64,000 nucleotides of DNA from Dietzia timorensis (lineage in GTDB: Bacteria; Actinomycetota; Actinomycetes; Mycobacteriales; Mycobacteriaceae): contig NZ_CP015961.1 in assembly GCF_001659785.1 (NCBI RefSeq), forward strand, positions 3,348,001-3,412,000, read 5' to 3'. Both the position numbers and the translations under genes were made by a program. Shown one piece after another: positions 16,167 to 24,521 of the stretch. Under the pieces are notes generated by a model. It was not told the origin of the DNA. It made no database searches and was given only the letters and a program-made list of their open reading frames with translations. Position 1 is the stretch's first letter; every line of letters begins with the position of its first letter.

Positions 16167-17660
16167 TCACCGTGCGCGCACGGTCTTGTCATACAACGTG
16201 GGGAACCGCCCGTCGGGGTCGAATTCCGCCTTGAGTCGGTCGGCGTGCTCCCCGCCGTAAAGCGCGGCGAAGGTCGCTTCGTCGTAGAAGGCATCGGAGT
16301 ACAGGGACTTGTGTCCGCCGAGCTTCGACACCTCTTCTTCGATACGCACGTTCCACGCGTTCTCGCTCGTGCCCGGCTCGATCGGGGCCGACGACCAGAA
16401 ACCGATGTTGACGTAGGTGGTTCCTGATTCGAGAGGGTACAGCGGCCACGGCCTACCCGCGCCGGGACCAGCCCCGGCCGTGGTGGCATCGCCCTTGTCG
16501 AGCAGTCGCAGCGGGCACAGCCACAGCGGCTCGATCGGCACCTCGCGCAGGAACCAGGAGATGAAATCCGGCAGCCGGTCGATGGTCACCTCGACATCCT
16601 GCACCACGCGCTCACGCGGGCCCTCGCCCTTGAGCGCGCCGATCTTATTGCCGAGGTCGTATTTGTGGTCGAGTCCGATGATTTTCCAGTAGAACGACGA
16701 GCGCAGCAGCTGCTGCGGCCAGAATTTGCGCACCTTCGGGTTCTGCGTGCCGAAGGCCCGGGAGCACCAGAACCAGTCGGTGTCCCAGCGCCACAGGTAG
16801 TCGCGGATCCGCAGCACGTCGGTGGCCACGCCGGAGGGGTGCTGCAGCGATCGATAGTAGATCGCCTGCTTGTCGCCGATGCCGTCGTAGCGCGAGGGCC
16901 GAGAGTCCGCCCCGATCTCGTCCGCGGACACCATTCGGCCGAAGCTCAGGTACATCTCGTCGCCGGAGAACACGACGCCGTCGATAAAGTCGACGCCCTC
17001 GCCGTCATAGGCCTTATTTGTGACGGCGGAGTCCAGCGCCTTCGTCAGTTCGGCGATGTCGTGGAAGCGGACGTGGCGCACTGCCACGTACTCGGCCACC
17101 GGTACGAGCGTGATCTTCAGGCGCAGCGAATACCCGAGCGAACCGTAGGAGTTGGGGAATCCGCGGTAGAGGGACTGCTCGCGCTCGCTGCCCCCGGGCC
17201 GGGCCGTGACGATCTCGCCGGTGCCGGTGAGGATATCCATTTCGAGCACCGATTCGTGCGGCAGGCCGAGCGCGAACGAGGTGGCCTCGATCCCGAGCCC
17301 GGTGACGGCGCCGCCGAGGGTGATCGTCTTGAGCTGCGGCACCACGTGCGGCATGAGACCGAACGGTAGCGTCGCGTCGACGAGATCCTCGTAGGTGCAC
17401 ATGCCCTGCACGTCCGCGGTGCGAGCTTCCGGGTCGACCGAGATGACCTTCGTGAGCCCCGAGGTGTCGAGCCCCGGGCCCTGCGCGGACTGGCGGGCGC
17501 GGAACAGGTTAGAGGTTTTCTTCGCCAGGCGAACGCGGCGCTCGGCCGGAATGGCGCGGAAGCTCGCGAGCATCCGCTCGACTCCCTCGGCATGTGCACT
17601 CTCCCCGACGATGAGCGTGGACTGTGCCGTGCCGGACTGCGCGAGGGATGTTGATGCCAT
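16167..17660 (-). CDS. tmsA: FAD-dependent oxidoreductase, probable TmsA/BfaA (10-methylene fatty acyl reductase)
   Basis: About 497 residues. N-terminal FAD-binding type 4 (PCMH) domain: RLAKKTSNLFRARQ, then MCTYEDLVDATLPFGLMPHV and ITLGGAVTGLGIEATSFALG, the pyrophosphate-binding stretch. The C-terminal part is as in DHCR24/diminuto-like reductases, fitting reduction of an exocyclic methylene. Gene order (oxidoreductase first, methyltransferase next, same strand, 85-base gap) matches tmsA-tmsB clusters of TSA-making actinobacteria. ATG 17660 or an in-frame GTG at 17669 could start translation. No tmsC-like small membrane gene follows. Confidence 0.82.
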   Translation of the reverse strand: MASTSLAQSGTAQSTLIVGESAHAEGVERMLASFRAIPAERRVRLAKKTSNLFRARQSAQGPGLDTSGLTKVISVDPEARTADVQGMCTYEDLVDATLPFGLMPHVVPQLKTITLGGAVTGLGIEATSFALGLPHESVLEMDILTGTGEIVTARPGGSEREQSLYRGFPNSYGSLGYSLRLKITLVPVAEYVAVRHVRFHDIAELTKALDSAVTNKAYDGEGVDFIDGVVFSGDEMYLSFGRMVSADEIGADSRPSRYDGIGDKQAIYYRSLQHPSGVATDVLRIRDYLWRWDTDWFWCSRAFGTQNPKVRKFWPQQLLRSSFYWKIIGLDHKYDLGNKIGALKGEGPRERVVQDVEVTIDRLPDFISWFLREVPIEPLWLCPLRLLDKGDATTAGAGPGAGRPWPLYPLESGTTYVNIGFWSSAPIEPGTSENAWNVRIEEEVSKLGGHKSLYSDAFYDEATFAALYGGEHADRLKAEFDPDGRFPTLYDKTVRAR

Positions 17661-17752
17661 ACCGACCACAGTAGACCCGCCGCTCGCGGCGCCGCCAAGC
17701 GGAAGGGGCGTTTTTCACATCCTCGTTACCGGCGATTTCCCCATCGGTCGCC

Positions 17753-18889
17753 CTAGAGCTTTTCGCGGTCCAACGCCTCGGTACATAGGTCGTGCCCGAC
17801 GCCGATCACGTATTCGGCGCGGTGGAAGTCGAACGCGGTGCACGTGCTCGCCGGCACCGAGATGTGGATATCCGGGGGGTTCCCGGCGAGGCGGTACCCG
17901 GTGATCACGGCCTCGACCGCGTCGAGCGCCTGCACGACGACGTCGAACATGCCCAGAGATTTCGGCAGCGTACCGTACGTCTCCGCGACCGCGCCGGGCG
18001 AGATCGCGTGGTCGAGCTCGTCGCTCACCATCTCCTCCGCGGCGTCGTAGTTCGACGTGGCGCCGGCGTCTGCGACCATCTCGGGCGAGACCTTGCCGGC
18101 GAGCCGCTTACGCACCTTCGTGCCCGCCTGGGTCTTGCCGACCTCCCAGTCCTCGAGCGCGGGCAGTAGGCGGTTGGCGATAAAGCGGGTCATCTCCCGG
18201 TCGAACATCTCCGAGGTCGCCGCCCGCAGCCGCGTCGCCCGGTCCTCGATCCGGTGCGGGGCATCGTCGGCCTTCTTCACCTTCGCCTCGATGTCCTCCT
18301 CGGCCTCGTCGGAGGACTCGTTGATCACCGAGCCGAGGGCATCTCCACGCCGACCGGTGAGCGAGACGGCGACCATGATGTCCGCGTTCGTCGCGATCAG
18401 CGGCTCGACCGGCACCGGGTTCATCACCCCGCCGTCAATAAGCAGCCGCTCCCCCACCACAGCGGGCGTGATCACCGAGGGAATCGCGAAAGAGGCGCGC
18501 ATCGCCACGTCCATCGGCCCGCGCGTGAACCACACCTCGCGCCGCGAATGCATGTCCGTCGCCACGGCGGTGAACGGGATGCGGGCGTTCTCGATGCGTG
18601 CGCCGTCGAGGATCTTCGACAAGCGCTGCATCACCCGCCGTGCGCGCATCGCGCCACCGCCGGTGAGGGCCGGATCGATGAGCCGCACGACATCGCGCTG
18701 CGTCAGCGGGCGCACCCACTCCTCGAACTCGTCGAGCTTGCCCGCGGCATAAAGTCCGCCGACAACCGCACCCATCGACGACCCGGAAATCGCCACGATC
18801 TCGTGCCCCCGCGCCTCGAGCTCGCGGATCACGCCGATGTGCGCGTACCCGCGCGCACCGCCGGATCCCAGCGCCAATGCCACTCGCAT
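17753..18889 (-). CDS. Patatin-like phospholipase (NTE/RssA family)
   Basis: 378 residues. Oxyanion loop ALGSGGARGYAHIG at residues 7-20, nucleophile elbow ISGSSMGAVVGG, and catalytic Asp in LLIDGGVMNPVPVEP: the Ser-Asp dyad of patatin lipases. The remaining C-terminal ~170 residues are family-specific helices. Cytoplasmic, probably a lysophospholipase or acyl hydrolase; the physiological lipid is unknown. ATG 18889 has an excellent GGAGGT ten bases upstream; the longer in-frame extension to 19012 is rejected. Divergent from the histidine kinase gene. Confidence 0.88.
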   Translation of the reverse strand: MRVALALGSGGARGYAHIGVIRELEARGHEIVAISGSSMGAVVGGLYAAGKLDEFEEWVRPLTQRDVVRLIDPALTGGGAMRARRVMQRLSKILDGARIENARIPFTAVATDMHSRREVWFTRGPMDVAMRASFAIPSVITPAVVGERLLIDGGVMNPVPVEPLIATNADIMVAVSLTGRRGDALGSVINESSDEAEEDIEAKVKKADDAPHRIEDRATRLRAATSEMFDREMTRFIANRLLPALEDWEVGKTQAGTKVRKRLAGKVSPEMVADAGATSNYDAAEEMVSDELDHAISPGAVAETYGTLPKSLGMFDVVVQALDAVEAVITGYRLAGNPPDIHISVPASTCTAFDFHRAEYVIGVGHDLCTEALDREKL

Positions 18890-19026
18890 TTTCGGGCGCA
18901 CCTCCTCGATTCGAGCGTCTACTCCCGTGCCCTGCGCACGTCTTCCGCCCCCATTGTCCTCCACGTTCCGCCCCGCGTAACCCGTACACGCTGATTCGCA
19001 TCGGGAGAACACGTAAGTTCAGGGGC

Positions 19027-20223
19027 ATGATCGACGCCCCATCAGGCACCGCGCACCAGGCGCCCGACCACGTCATGCTCGCCCTCAACTGGGCGCTGCA
19101 CGCCCTGTTCGCGGGACTGTGGCTGGTCGCGGTCGTACAGGCCTTTTCGCTGGATGACGGCGAACGGCTGTTCTCTCTCGCCGCCGCATCCTGCCTGCTC
19201 CTGGTCTACGGCCTCGGGGCGGTCCTGCCGCGCCTGGCCCGCGGACAGGGGGCGCTCCTGTGGGTCGCGGCTCTCGTTGTGCTGTGGACGCTGCTCATCG
19301 TCCACGTTCCCTCGGCGGCCTACCTCGCGTTCCCGCTGTTCTTCCTGTGCCTGCACGTGCTGCCGCTACGTTCGGGCTCGCTCGCGGTGGTCCTCGTTTG
19401 TGTGATCGCCGTGGTCACCATTGGCACCCAACAGGAGTGGACGATCGGTGGAGTCGCCGGGCCGACGGTCGCGGCGGCCGCGGCGATCGCGGTGGCCGTC
19501 GGTTATCGCTCGCTCATGGACACACGGGCCGAGCTCGCGGCGAAAGAGCGTGCGGCGGGACAGGAGGCCGAGCGGACGCGGCTGGCCGGGGAAATCCACG
19601 ACACCATCGCACAGGAATTGGCGAGCATCCAGATGCTGCTGCGCGCCGTCGAGCGTTCGGCCCCCGAGCACCCGTCGATCGACGACATCCGCCTGGCCCG
19701 CGAGACGGCGGGAAATTCGCTGCACGAGGCTCGCCGGGTCGTCGCCGCCCTGCGCCCGGCGGTACTCGAGGGTACGACGCTCGCGGGTGCGCTCGAGCGC
19801 GTCGCACTGCACGCGCCCGCACTCCCGGACGGCACCCGCCCGCGCGTGCGGGTCACGGGCACCGGGGACGTCGACGGCGGGGTGCGGGTGTCCTCGGCGC
19901 TCGTGCGGATCGCACAGGAGGCGGTGTCGAACGCGGTGCGGCATGGACATGCGACGCAGATCGAGGTCTCGGCGACCCGCGCCCGCGACGGCATCGAGCT
20001 GATCGTCCGCGATAATGGAACCGGCTTCGACACCGCCCGGCTGGGCGAGGCCGAGGGTTTCGGGCTCGAGAACATGCGCCTACGTCTCGACGAGCTCGGC
20101 GGCCGGCTGAGCATCGACTCCCAGCCCGGGGTGGGAACGGTCCTGGGCGCCACCGCACCTGTACGAATGGTCGCAGGCGACGGCGACCTCGCTGCGGCCT
20201 CGAAGGAGGATTCCACGCGATGA
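19027..20223 (+). CDS. NarL-type sensor histidine kinase
   Basis: 398 residues. Five or six hydrophobic helices occupy residues 15-160 with almost no extracytoplasmic loop, so it probably senses membrane or intracellular cues. The HisKA_3 dimerisation region has AGEIHDTIAQELASIQ with phospho-acceptor His191; the ATPase follows with AQEAVSNAVRHG (N box), VRDNGTGFD (G1) and GFGLENMRLR (G2). ATG 19027; the stop shares ATGA with the regulator's start, so the two proteins are translationally coupled. Signal and target genes are unknown. Confidence 0.92.
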   Translation: MIDAPSGTAHQAPDHVMLALNWALHALFAGLWLVAVVQAFSLDDGERLFSLAAASCLLLVYGLGAVLPRLARGQGALLWVAALVVLWTLLIVHVPSAAYLAFPLFFLCLHVLPLRSGSLAVVLVCVIAVVTIGTQQEWTIGGVAGPTVAAAAAIAVAVGYRSLMDTRAELAAKERAAGQEAERTRLAGEIHDTIAQELASIQMLLRAVERSAPEHPSIDDIRLARETAGNSLHEARRVVAALRPAVLEGTTLAGALERVALHAPALPDGTRPRVRVTGTGDVDGGVRVSSALVRIAQEAVSNAVRHGHATQIEVSATRARDGIELIVRDNGTGFDTARLGEAEGFGLENMRLRLDELGGRLSIDSQPGVGTVLGATAPVRMVAGDGDLAAASKEDSTR

Positions 20224-20876
20224 GCACGATCCGGTTACTTCTCGCGGACGACCACGCGGTCGTCCGACGCGGCCTCGCCGCACTCGTCGGGGCCGAGGAC
20301 GATCTCGAGGTCGTCGCCGAGGCGTCGACGTCGAAGGCGGCAATCGAGCGCGCCCGCATCGGCGACATCGATGTCGTCCTCATGGACCTGCGCTTCGGGG
20401 AGGTCGGAGAGCTGGGCTCTACCCCGGGCGGGGTGGAGGCGACGCGCGCGATCCGGTCCCGCGAGGACGCGCCCGCGGTGCTCGTGGTCACGGCCTACGA
20501 TTCCGACCCCGAGATCCTCGGCGCCATCGAGGCCGGCGCGGTTGGTTACATGCTCAAGGATGCCGAACCCGATCAGCTCGTCGGGGCGATCCGCGCGGCG
20601 GCGCGTGGCGAATCGGCGCTGGCCCCGGCCGTGCAGGCGACGCTGATGGGTAACCTGCGCACCGGCCGTCAGGCGCATCCGGACACCGAGCTCTCGCCGC
20701 GCGAGCACGAGGTCCTCAAGGCGGTCGCGTCGGGCGAGACGAACCGGAAGATCGCGCGCGAGCTCGGCGTCTCCGAGGCGACGATCAAAACTCACCTCAC
20801 TCACGTGTTCGGCAAGCTCGACGTCTCCTCGCGCACAGCCGCAGTCGCCAAGGGGCGCGAACTCGGCCTTCTCTAG
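20220..20876 (+). CDS. NarL/FixJ-family response regulator
   Basis: 218 residues. Receiver domain: acidic pocket LLADDHAVVRRG, phospho-acceptor Asp56 in VVLMDLRFG, Thr in LVVTAYDS and Lys in YMLKDAEPDQL. The linker after Asp56 carries a short insertion (EVGELGSTPGG). The LuxR-type helix-turn-helix is SPREHEVLKAVASGETNRKI and SEATIKTHLTHVFGKL. Cognate of the overlapping sensor kinase. DNA targets are not evident; the next gene, a secreted lipase, begins 86 bases later. Confidence 0.93.
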   Translation: MSTIRLLLADDHAVVRRGLAALVGAEDDLEVVAEASTSKAAIERARIGDIDVVLMDLRFGEVGELGSTPGGVEATRAIRSREDAPAVLVVTAYDSDPEILGAIEAGAVGYMLKDAEPDQLVGAIRAAARGESALAPAVQATLMGNLRTGRQAHPDTELSPREHEVLKAVASGETNRKIARELGVSEATIKTHLTHVFGKLDVSSRTAAVAKGRELGLL

Positions 20877-20962
20877 CACCTCCACACACAAGGCACTCCG
20901 GCACCGACTCGCGCGGAACGAAAACCCCGAAAAGCCCTCGGGCGGGGGTCGAAATTCGTATC

Positions 20963-22339
20963 GTGAGCGCCATGAATACGACTCAGCTCACTCCGCCTGA
21001 CGCAGGCGCGTCGCGAACGCCCTCAGCCCTTCGCCGAGGGCTCCGGACCATCGCGGCAGGCACGTGCGCACTTGCGCTCGCCGGCACCGGCGCTGCGGCG
21101 ATGGCGCCGACGGCCTCCGCCCAGTCGGTGTCCGATAACGGCTTCACCCATCCCGATTTCTATGCACCCCCGGCCGAACTCCCCGGTGGGGAGACCGGAC
21201 AGATCATTCGCTCCGAGCCCATGCACCTCGCGCTCGATGGACTCCCGGGACTGTGGAAGGGCGATGCGCAGCGCATCATGTACACCTCTGTGGGCGCGCG
21301 CGGCGGGGAGGTGCCCGTCACCGGCACCTACATCCGCTCCACCGCACCCGCGCCGGGCGGCGAGCGCCCGCTCGCCGTCGTCGCCCCGGGCACCCAGGGC
21401 GCCGGCGACCAGTGCGCGCCCTCCCGCAACTTCGAGACCGGCATCAACGTGGCCACGTCCCCTCCGAGCCTGTCCCCGGGCTACGAGGCGCTCGCCGCGT
21501 GGACGCTTGTCGACCGCGGCTTCGACGTGCTCGTCACCGACTACGAGGGCCTCGGCACGCCGGGGCAGCACACCTACGTCCACAGCGACGCCCAGGCCCA
21601 CGCCGTGCTCGACGGAGCGCGCTCGGCGATCGCGGCGTCCGATGGCCGCCTGTCGCCCGAATCCCCGGTCGTTGTCACCGGCTATTCGCAGGGCGGAGGC
21701 GCGGCCGCCGCTGGAGCCGAAGCCGCACCCGAGTACGCGCCCGAGCTCAACCTCAAGGGCGTCAACGCCTCCGCACCGCCGCTCGATCTGCGCGCCACGC
21801 TCAAGCAGGTCGACGGCAATCTCATCGCCGGAGTCATCGGCTACGCGGTCAACTCCTTCGTCGCCGCCGAACCCGAGCTCGAGACCGTGCTCGACGAGGA
21901 GCTCAGCGACGCGGGTCGCCACATGCTCGACAAGACGGCGAACCAGTGCATCGGCGACTCGATCCTCACCTTCCCGCTGAGGTCGACCAACGAGTTCACC
22001 GCCACCGGCGAATCCCTCGACCAGATCATCGAGCGGCGCCCGGAACTGCGCGAGCTCATGGACAGTCAACGGCTGGGGCAGAAGGCACCCGCGGTCCCGG
22101 TTCGCCTGCAGGGCAACCTCAACGACGACGTCATCCCCTACGAGCCGATCAAGAATGCCGCGGCCACGTGGTGCGCCGGGGGCACGGACGTCGAGTTCGT
22201 CACCGACGGGCTCCCGCCGATCGTCCCGCGTTCGGCGATCAATCACATGACCCCGTATCTCACCAACATCAACACGGTGAACGACTACCTCGTCGATCGC
22301 GTGCTCGACCGGCCTGCACCACAGAACTGCGCGGGTTGA
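20963..22339 (+). CDS. Secreted lipase of the LIP family (alpha/beta hydrolase)
   Basis: 458 residues. A long N-terminal signal peptide with a hydrophobic core ALALAGTGAAAMAPTASAQS ends near residue 57. The mature enzyme has the LIP-family pattern: VVAPGTQGAGDQCAPSRNFE, FDVLVTDYEGLGTPG, the nucleophile elbow VTGYSQGGGAAA, and a late His in SAINHMTPY; several Cys could form disulfides. Probably a triacylglycerol lipase or esterase acting at the mycolate envelope. GTG 20963 or ATG 20972 start it. A perfect hairpin follows directly (22352-22393). Confidence 0.88.
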   Translation: MSAMNTTQLTPPDAGASRTPSALRRGLRTIAAGTCALALAGTGAAAMAPTASAQSVSDNGFTHPDFYAPPAELPGGETGQIIRSEPMHLALDGLPGLWKGDAQRIMYTSVGARGGEVPVTGTYIRSTAPAPGGERPLAVVAPGTQGAGDQCAPSRNFETGINVATSPPSLSPGYEALAAWTLVDRGFDVLVTDYEGLGTPGQHTYVHSDAQAHAVLDGARSAIAASDGRLSPESPVVVTGYSQGGGAAAAGAEAAPEYAPELNLKGVNASAPPLDLRATLKQVDGNLIAGVIGYAVNSFVAAEPELETVLDEELSDAGRHMLDKTANQCIGDSILTFPLRSTNEFTATGESLDQIIERRPELRELMDSQRLGQKAPAVPVRLQGNLNDDVIPYEPIKNAAATWCAGGTDVEFVTDGLPPIVPRSAINHMTPYLTNINTVNDYLVDRVLDRPAPQNCAG

Positions 22340-22351
22340 CGAATCGCTCAC

Positions 22352-22393
22352 GGGGCGGGAAAGCTCGATAACCATGCCGAGCTTTCCCGCCCC
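22352..22393 (+). terminator. Perfect 16-bp hairpin that encloses the aroD start codon
   Basis: Arms 22352-22367 and 22378-22393 (16 bp, perfect) with a 10-base loop containing ATG at 22374, followed by TTTGCG. It has the form of a terminator for the lipase gene, yet the only ATG for the dehydroquinase sits in its loop. A TTG at 22395 immediately after the hairpin is an alternative start. Confidence 0.75.
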
Positions 22394-23159
22394 TTTGCGC
22401 GCCGGGCGCACCGCCGTCATCGTCCCGCTCGTCTCCGCCGAAACCGCGGGGCTGCGCTCCGAATGCGAGCAGATCGCGGCGCTGGGGCCGGGGATTGTCG
22501 ACCTCGTCGAGTGGCGGGTCGATCGATTCGAACCGGCCGCCCACGAAGGCGAGATCGACGCGGCCCTCGCCGTCATCGCCGACCTGCTGCCGGGCATGCC
22601 GATCCTTGCCACATACCGCACCCCGGCGGAGGAGGGCAGACCGGAGCTGCGCCCGAATCCTCCCGCGGCCAGCCCGGACCTGCCGGACAACTACCTCGCT
22701 CTGGTTGCTCGGCTCGCCCGGGCGCAGGGTGTGGCGCTTGTTGACGTCGAGCGCTCCCATACCCTCGCCGCGGCGGCCCTCGACGCATGCCGACGCGCGG
22801 GCACGCCCGTCGTGTTATCGGAGCATCACTTCGATCGCGCGCTGCCTGCGGACGAGGTGCGTGCGGTGTTCGCCGCGATGGCGGAGGCCGGGGCGTCGGT
22901 CGCCAAGCTCGCGGTCATGCCCGCTTCGGCGTCCGACGTCACCGAGCTGATGTATGCCACCTCGCTGGCCGCGGAGGAGTCGGAGGTCCCGCTGATAGCC
23001 ATCGCGATGGGAGGCCTCGGGCAGGTCACCCGAGTCGCGGCGCCCGCCTTCGGTTCGTGCGCCACGTATTGCACGGTCGCGGCGGCCTCGGCGCCCGGGC
23101 AGGTGCCGGCACGCGAGGCGCGCGAGGCGGTCGATCGTCTCGACGCCGCGCGAGACTAG
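22374..23159 (+). CDS. aroD: Type I 3-dehydroquinate dehydratase
   Basis: 261 residues from the ATG (254 from TTG 22395). TIM-barrel enzyme converting 3-dehydroquinate to 3-dehydroshikimate through a Schiff base. Seen are VDLVEWRVDRFE (substrate-binding Glu-Arg), ILATYRTPAEEG, VVLSEHHFD with the catalytic His, VAKLAVMP with the Schiff-base Lys178, and IAMGGLGQVTRV near the C-terminus. Most actinobacteria use the unrelated type II AroQ, and no other shikimate gene is nearby, so this may be catabolic (quinate) or a second isoenzyme. The stop overlaps the converging SRPBCC gene by four bases. Confidence 0.87.
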   Translation: MPSFPAPLRAGRTAVIVPLVSAETAGLRSECEQIAALGPGIVDLVEWRVDRFEPAAHEGEIDAALAVIADLLPGMPILATYRTPAEEGRPELRPNPPAASPDLPDNYLALVARLARAQGVALVDVERSHTLAAAALDACRRAGTPVVLSEHHFDRALPADEVRAVFAAMAEAGASVAKLAVMPASASDVTELMYATSLAAEESEVPLIAIAMGGLGQVTRVAAPAFGSCATYCTVAAASAPGQVPAREAREAVDRLDAARD

Positions 23160-23599
23160 CCGTAACGACGCTCGGTCTCCTTTTTCAAGCCCTTGGTCGC
23201 GGTATCGGCGGCGAGCTTCTGCCCCTGCTTCACCACGAGACCGGGCAGCTTGAGCTTGAGCTCGACGGTGAGGTCGAACTCGACGTGCGTCGTCCCGTCG
23301 CCATTATCGGTGAGCTGGTAACGGCACTCCTGAGCCTTTTGTGCGGAGCTCTCCTCGGCGAGGGTCCACGAGAGTTCGCCCTCGTACCACTCGTAGTCGA
23401 GGACCATCGTGTCCTTGACGCCGAACTGGGAGATGACCTCTCGCACCTTGAGAGGCCACCCCTCCTCGTCCTTGTCGAGAATCTCCGCGGACGTGTGGGC
23501 CGTCGACCACGTGGGCAACGACTCGACGTCGGCGAGGACCTCCATCACTTCGGGCACCGAGGCCGCGATATCGATTTCCTTCTTCACTGAAACAGCCAT
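23156..23599 (-). CDS. SRPBCC (START-like/polyketide cyclase) family protein
   Basis: 147 residues. Begins MAVSVKKEIDIAASVPEVME, the opening beta strand and helix of the Bet v 1/START fold, followed by SLPTWSTAHTSAEILD and a C-terminal long helix VKQGQKLAADTATKGLKKET. It is the single-domain type found in many copies in mycobacteria, binding small hydrophobic ligands in a central cavity. No catalytic residues can be assigned. ATG 23599 is favoured over TTG 23608. A short palindrome GTGAG-gcaa-CTCAC (23614-23627) lies just upstream and may be a control site. Confidence 0.8.
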   Translation of the reverse strand: MAVSVKKEIDIAASVPEVMEVLADVESLPTWSTAHTSAEILDKDEEGWPLKVREVISQFGVKDTMVLDYEWYEGELSWTLAEESSAQKAQECRYQLTDNGDGTTHVEFDLTVELKLKLPGLVVKQGQKLAADTATKGLKKETERRYG

Positions 23600-23667
23600 A
23601 ACCGGCAATTATAGTGAGGCAACTCACATCTATGCCCGAGAACCCGCGCATTGCCCCCAAGAGGGCT

Positions 23668-24324
23668 TTAGGCGACGACGCCGGTGATGGGGATCCTGCC
23701 GCCCACTGCCTGGCGGAAGTTGAGCACGCCGCGGTTCAGGTGGAAGTCGTTGGTGACAACAACGGCCGCGGTGGCACCGCGCTCTTCGAGGATTCGATTG
23801 GAGAATTGCGCGTTCTGCACGGTGCTCCCCGAGCGATCCTCCTGGGTGATCCGGCCCGGGAACACACCGGCGCCCACGAGCCAGTCGTTCATCGCGCGCG
23901 CCTCGGTGACACCATTCTGCGGCACGCCGCCGGTGACGATGATCGGCGCGGTCGGGTACTGGTTGGCGAGCCGCAGCGCGGCCTGCAGGCGCTGCTCGAG
24001 GACCGGACGAATCGATCCGTCCTCGTAGAGGCCGGCGCCGAGCACCACGATGTACGTGGTGAACGGGTTGACGCTGAGGACGGCCGGACTGTCCGAACTG
24101 AAGTGCTCGTATTGACCACACCGTTCGAGCATGTCCGCGGGCGCGTATTGGCACGCCAGGGAGAGGCCGCCGTTGAATAGGGCGTTGTCCGAGGGCATTT
24201 CCAGCGACTGCGCAGTCGCCGTCGTCGCGCCGGTGAAGACCATGCCGGCGGCGGCAACGGTGGCCGCAGCGGCACGGAGCAGGGGACGCCGCCGCGAAGG
24301 GCGGGTCTCGGAGATGTTGACCAT
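23668..24324 (-). CDS. Exported YdcF/DUF218-family protein
   Basis: 218 residues. The signal region (SRRRPLLRAAAATVAAAGMV, cleavage after TATAQ) may be Tat- or Sec-type. The mature part has the DUF218 signature: YIVVLGAGLYEDGSIRPVLE, QRLQAALRLANQYP, IIVTGGVPQNGVTEARAMND and VVVTNDFHLNRGV. Relatives include SanA, ElyC and YdcF, linked to envelope integrity or SAM binding; the biochemical reaction is unsettled. ATG 24324 follows GGAAGG. Its 5' region has a CCGGGG hairpin and a TGTGAC direct repeat. Confidence 0.8.
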   Translation of the reverse strand: MVNISETRPSRRRPLLRAAAATVAAAGMVFTGATTATAQSLEMPSDNALFNGGLSLACQYAPADMLERCGQYEHFSSDSPAVLSVNPFTTYIVVLGAGLYEDGSIRPVLEQRLQAALRLANQYPTAPIIVTGGVPQNGVTEARAMNDWLVGAGVFPGRITQEDRSGSTVQNAQFSNRILEERGATAAVVVTNDFHLNRGVLNFRQAVGGRIPITGVVA

Positions 24325-24345
24325 GGACAGCAAGCCTTCCGATAT

Positions 24346-24382
24346 CCGGGGCGGCGCAATCCCCGGCTGTGACAAATGTGAC
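24346..24382 (-). promoter_or_regulatory. Hairpin plus TGTGAC-N3-TGTGAC repeat before the YdcF-like gene
   Basis: CCGGGG (24346-24351) and CCCCGG (24361-24366) flank a nine-base loop. Directly next to it is TGTGAC-aaa-TGTGAC (24368-24382). The same 6-3-6 direct repeat occurs at 9708-9722 before another exported-protein gene. Direct repeats of this kind are used by OmpR-type response regulators such as MtrA in related genera; that link is an inference. Confidence 0.4.
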
Positions 24383-24521
24383 TAGAGTTGTCTATACGCG
24401 TGCGCCACGCTACCTGGCTACATCGCCGCTGCCAATCGTTTTGTGACCAACTTGTCGCCGATTCTTAATAATTCGTGGGTGAGCTGCGACACCGCCTCCT
24501 TGTTTCGGGTACAACGAAGGT

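Noticed and set aside
23614-23627. GTGAG-gcaa-CTCAC as a terminator
   Set aside because: Only five paired bases and no T run; at most a small operator.
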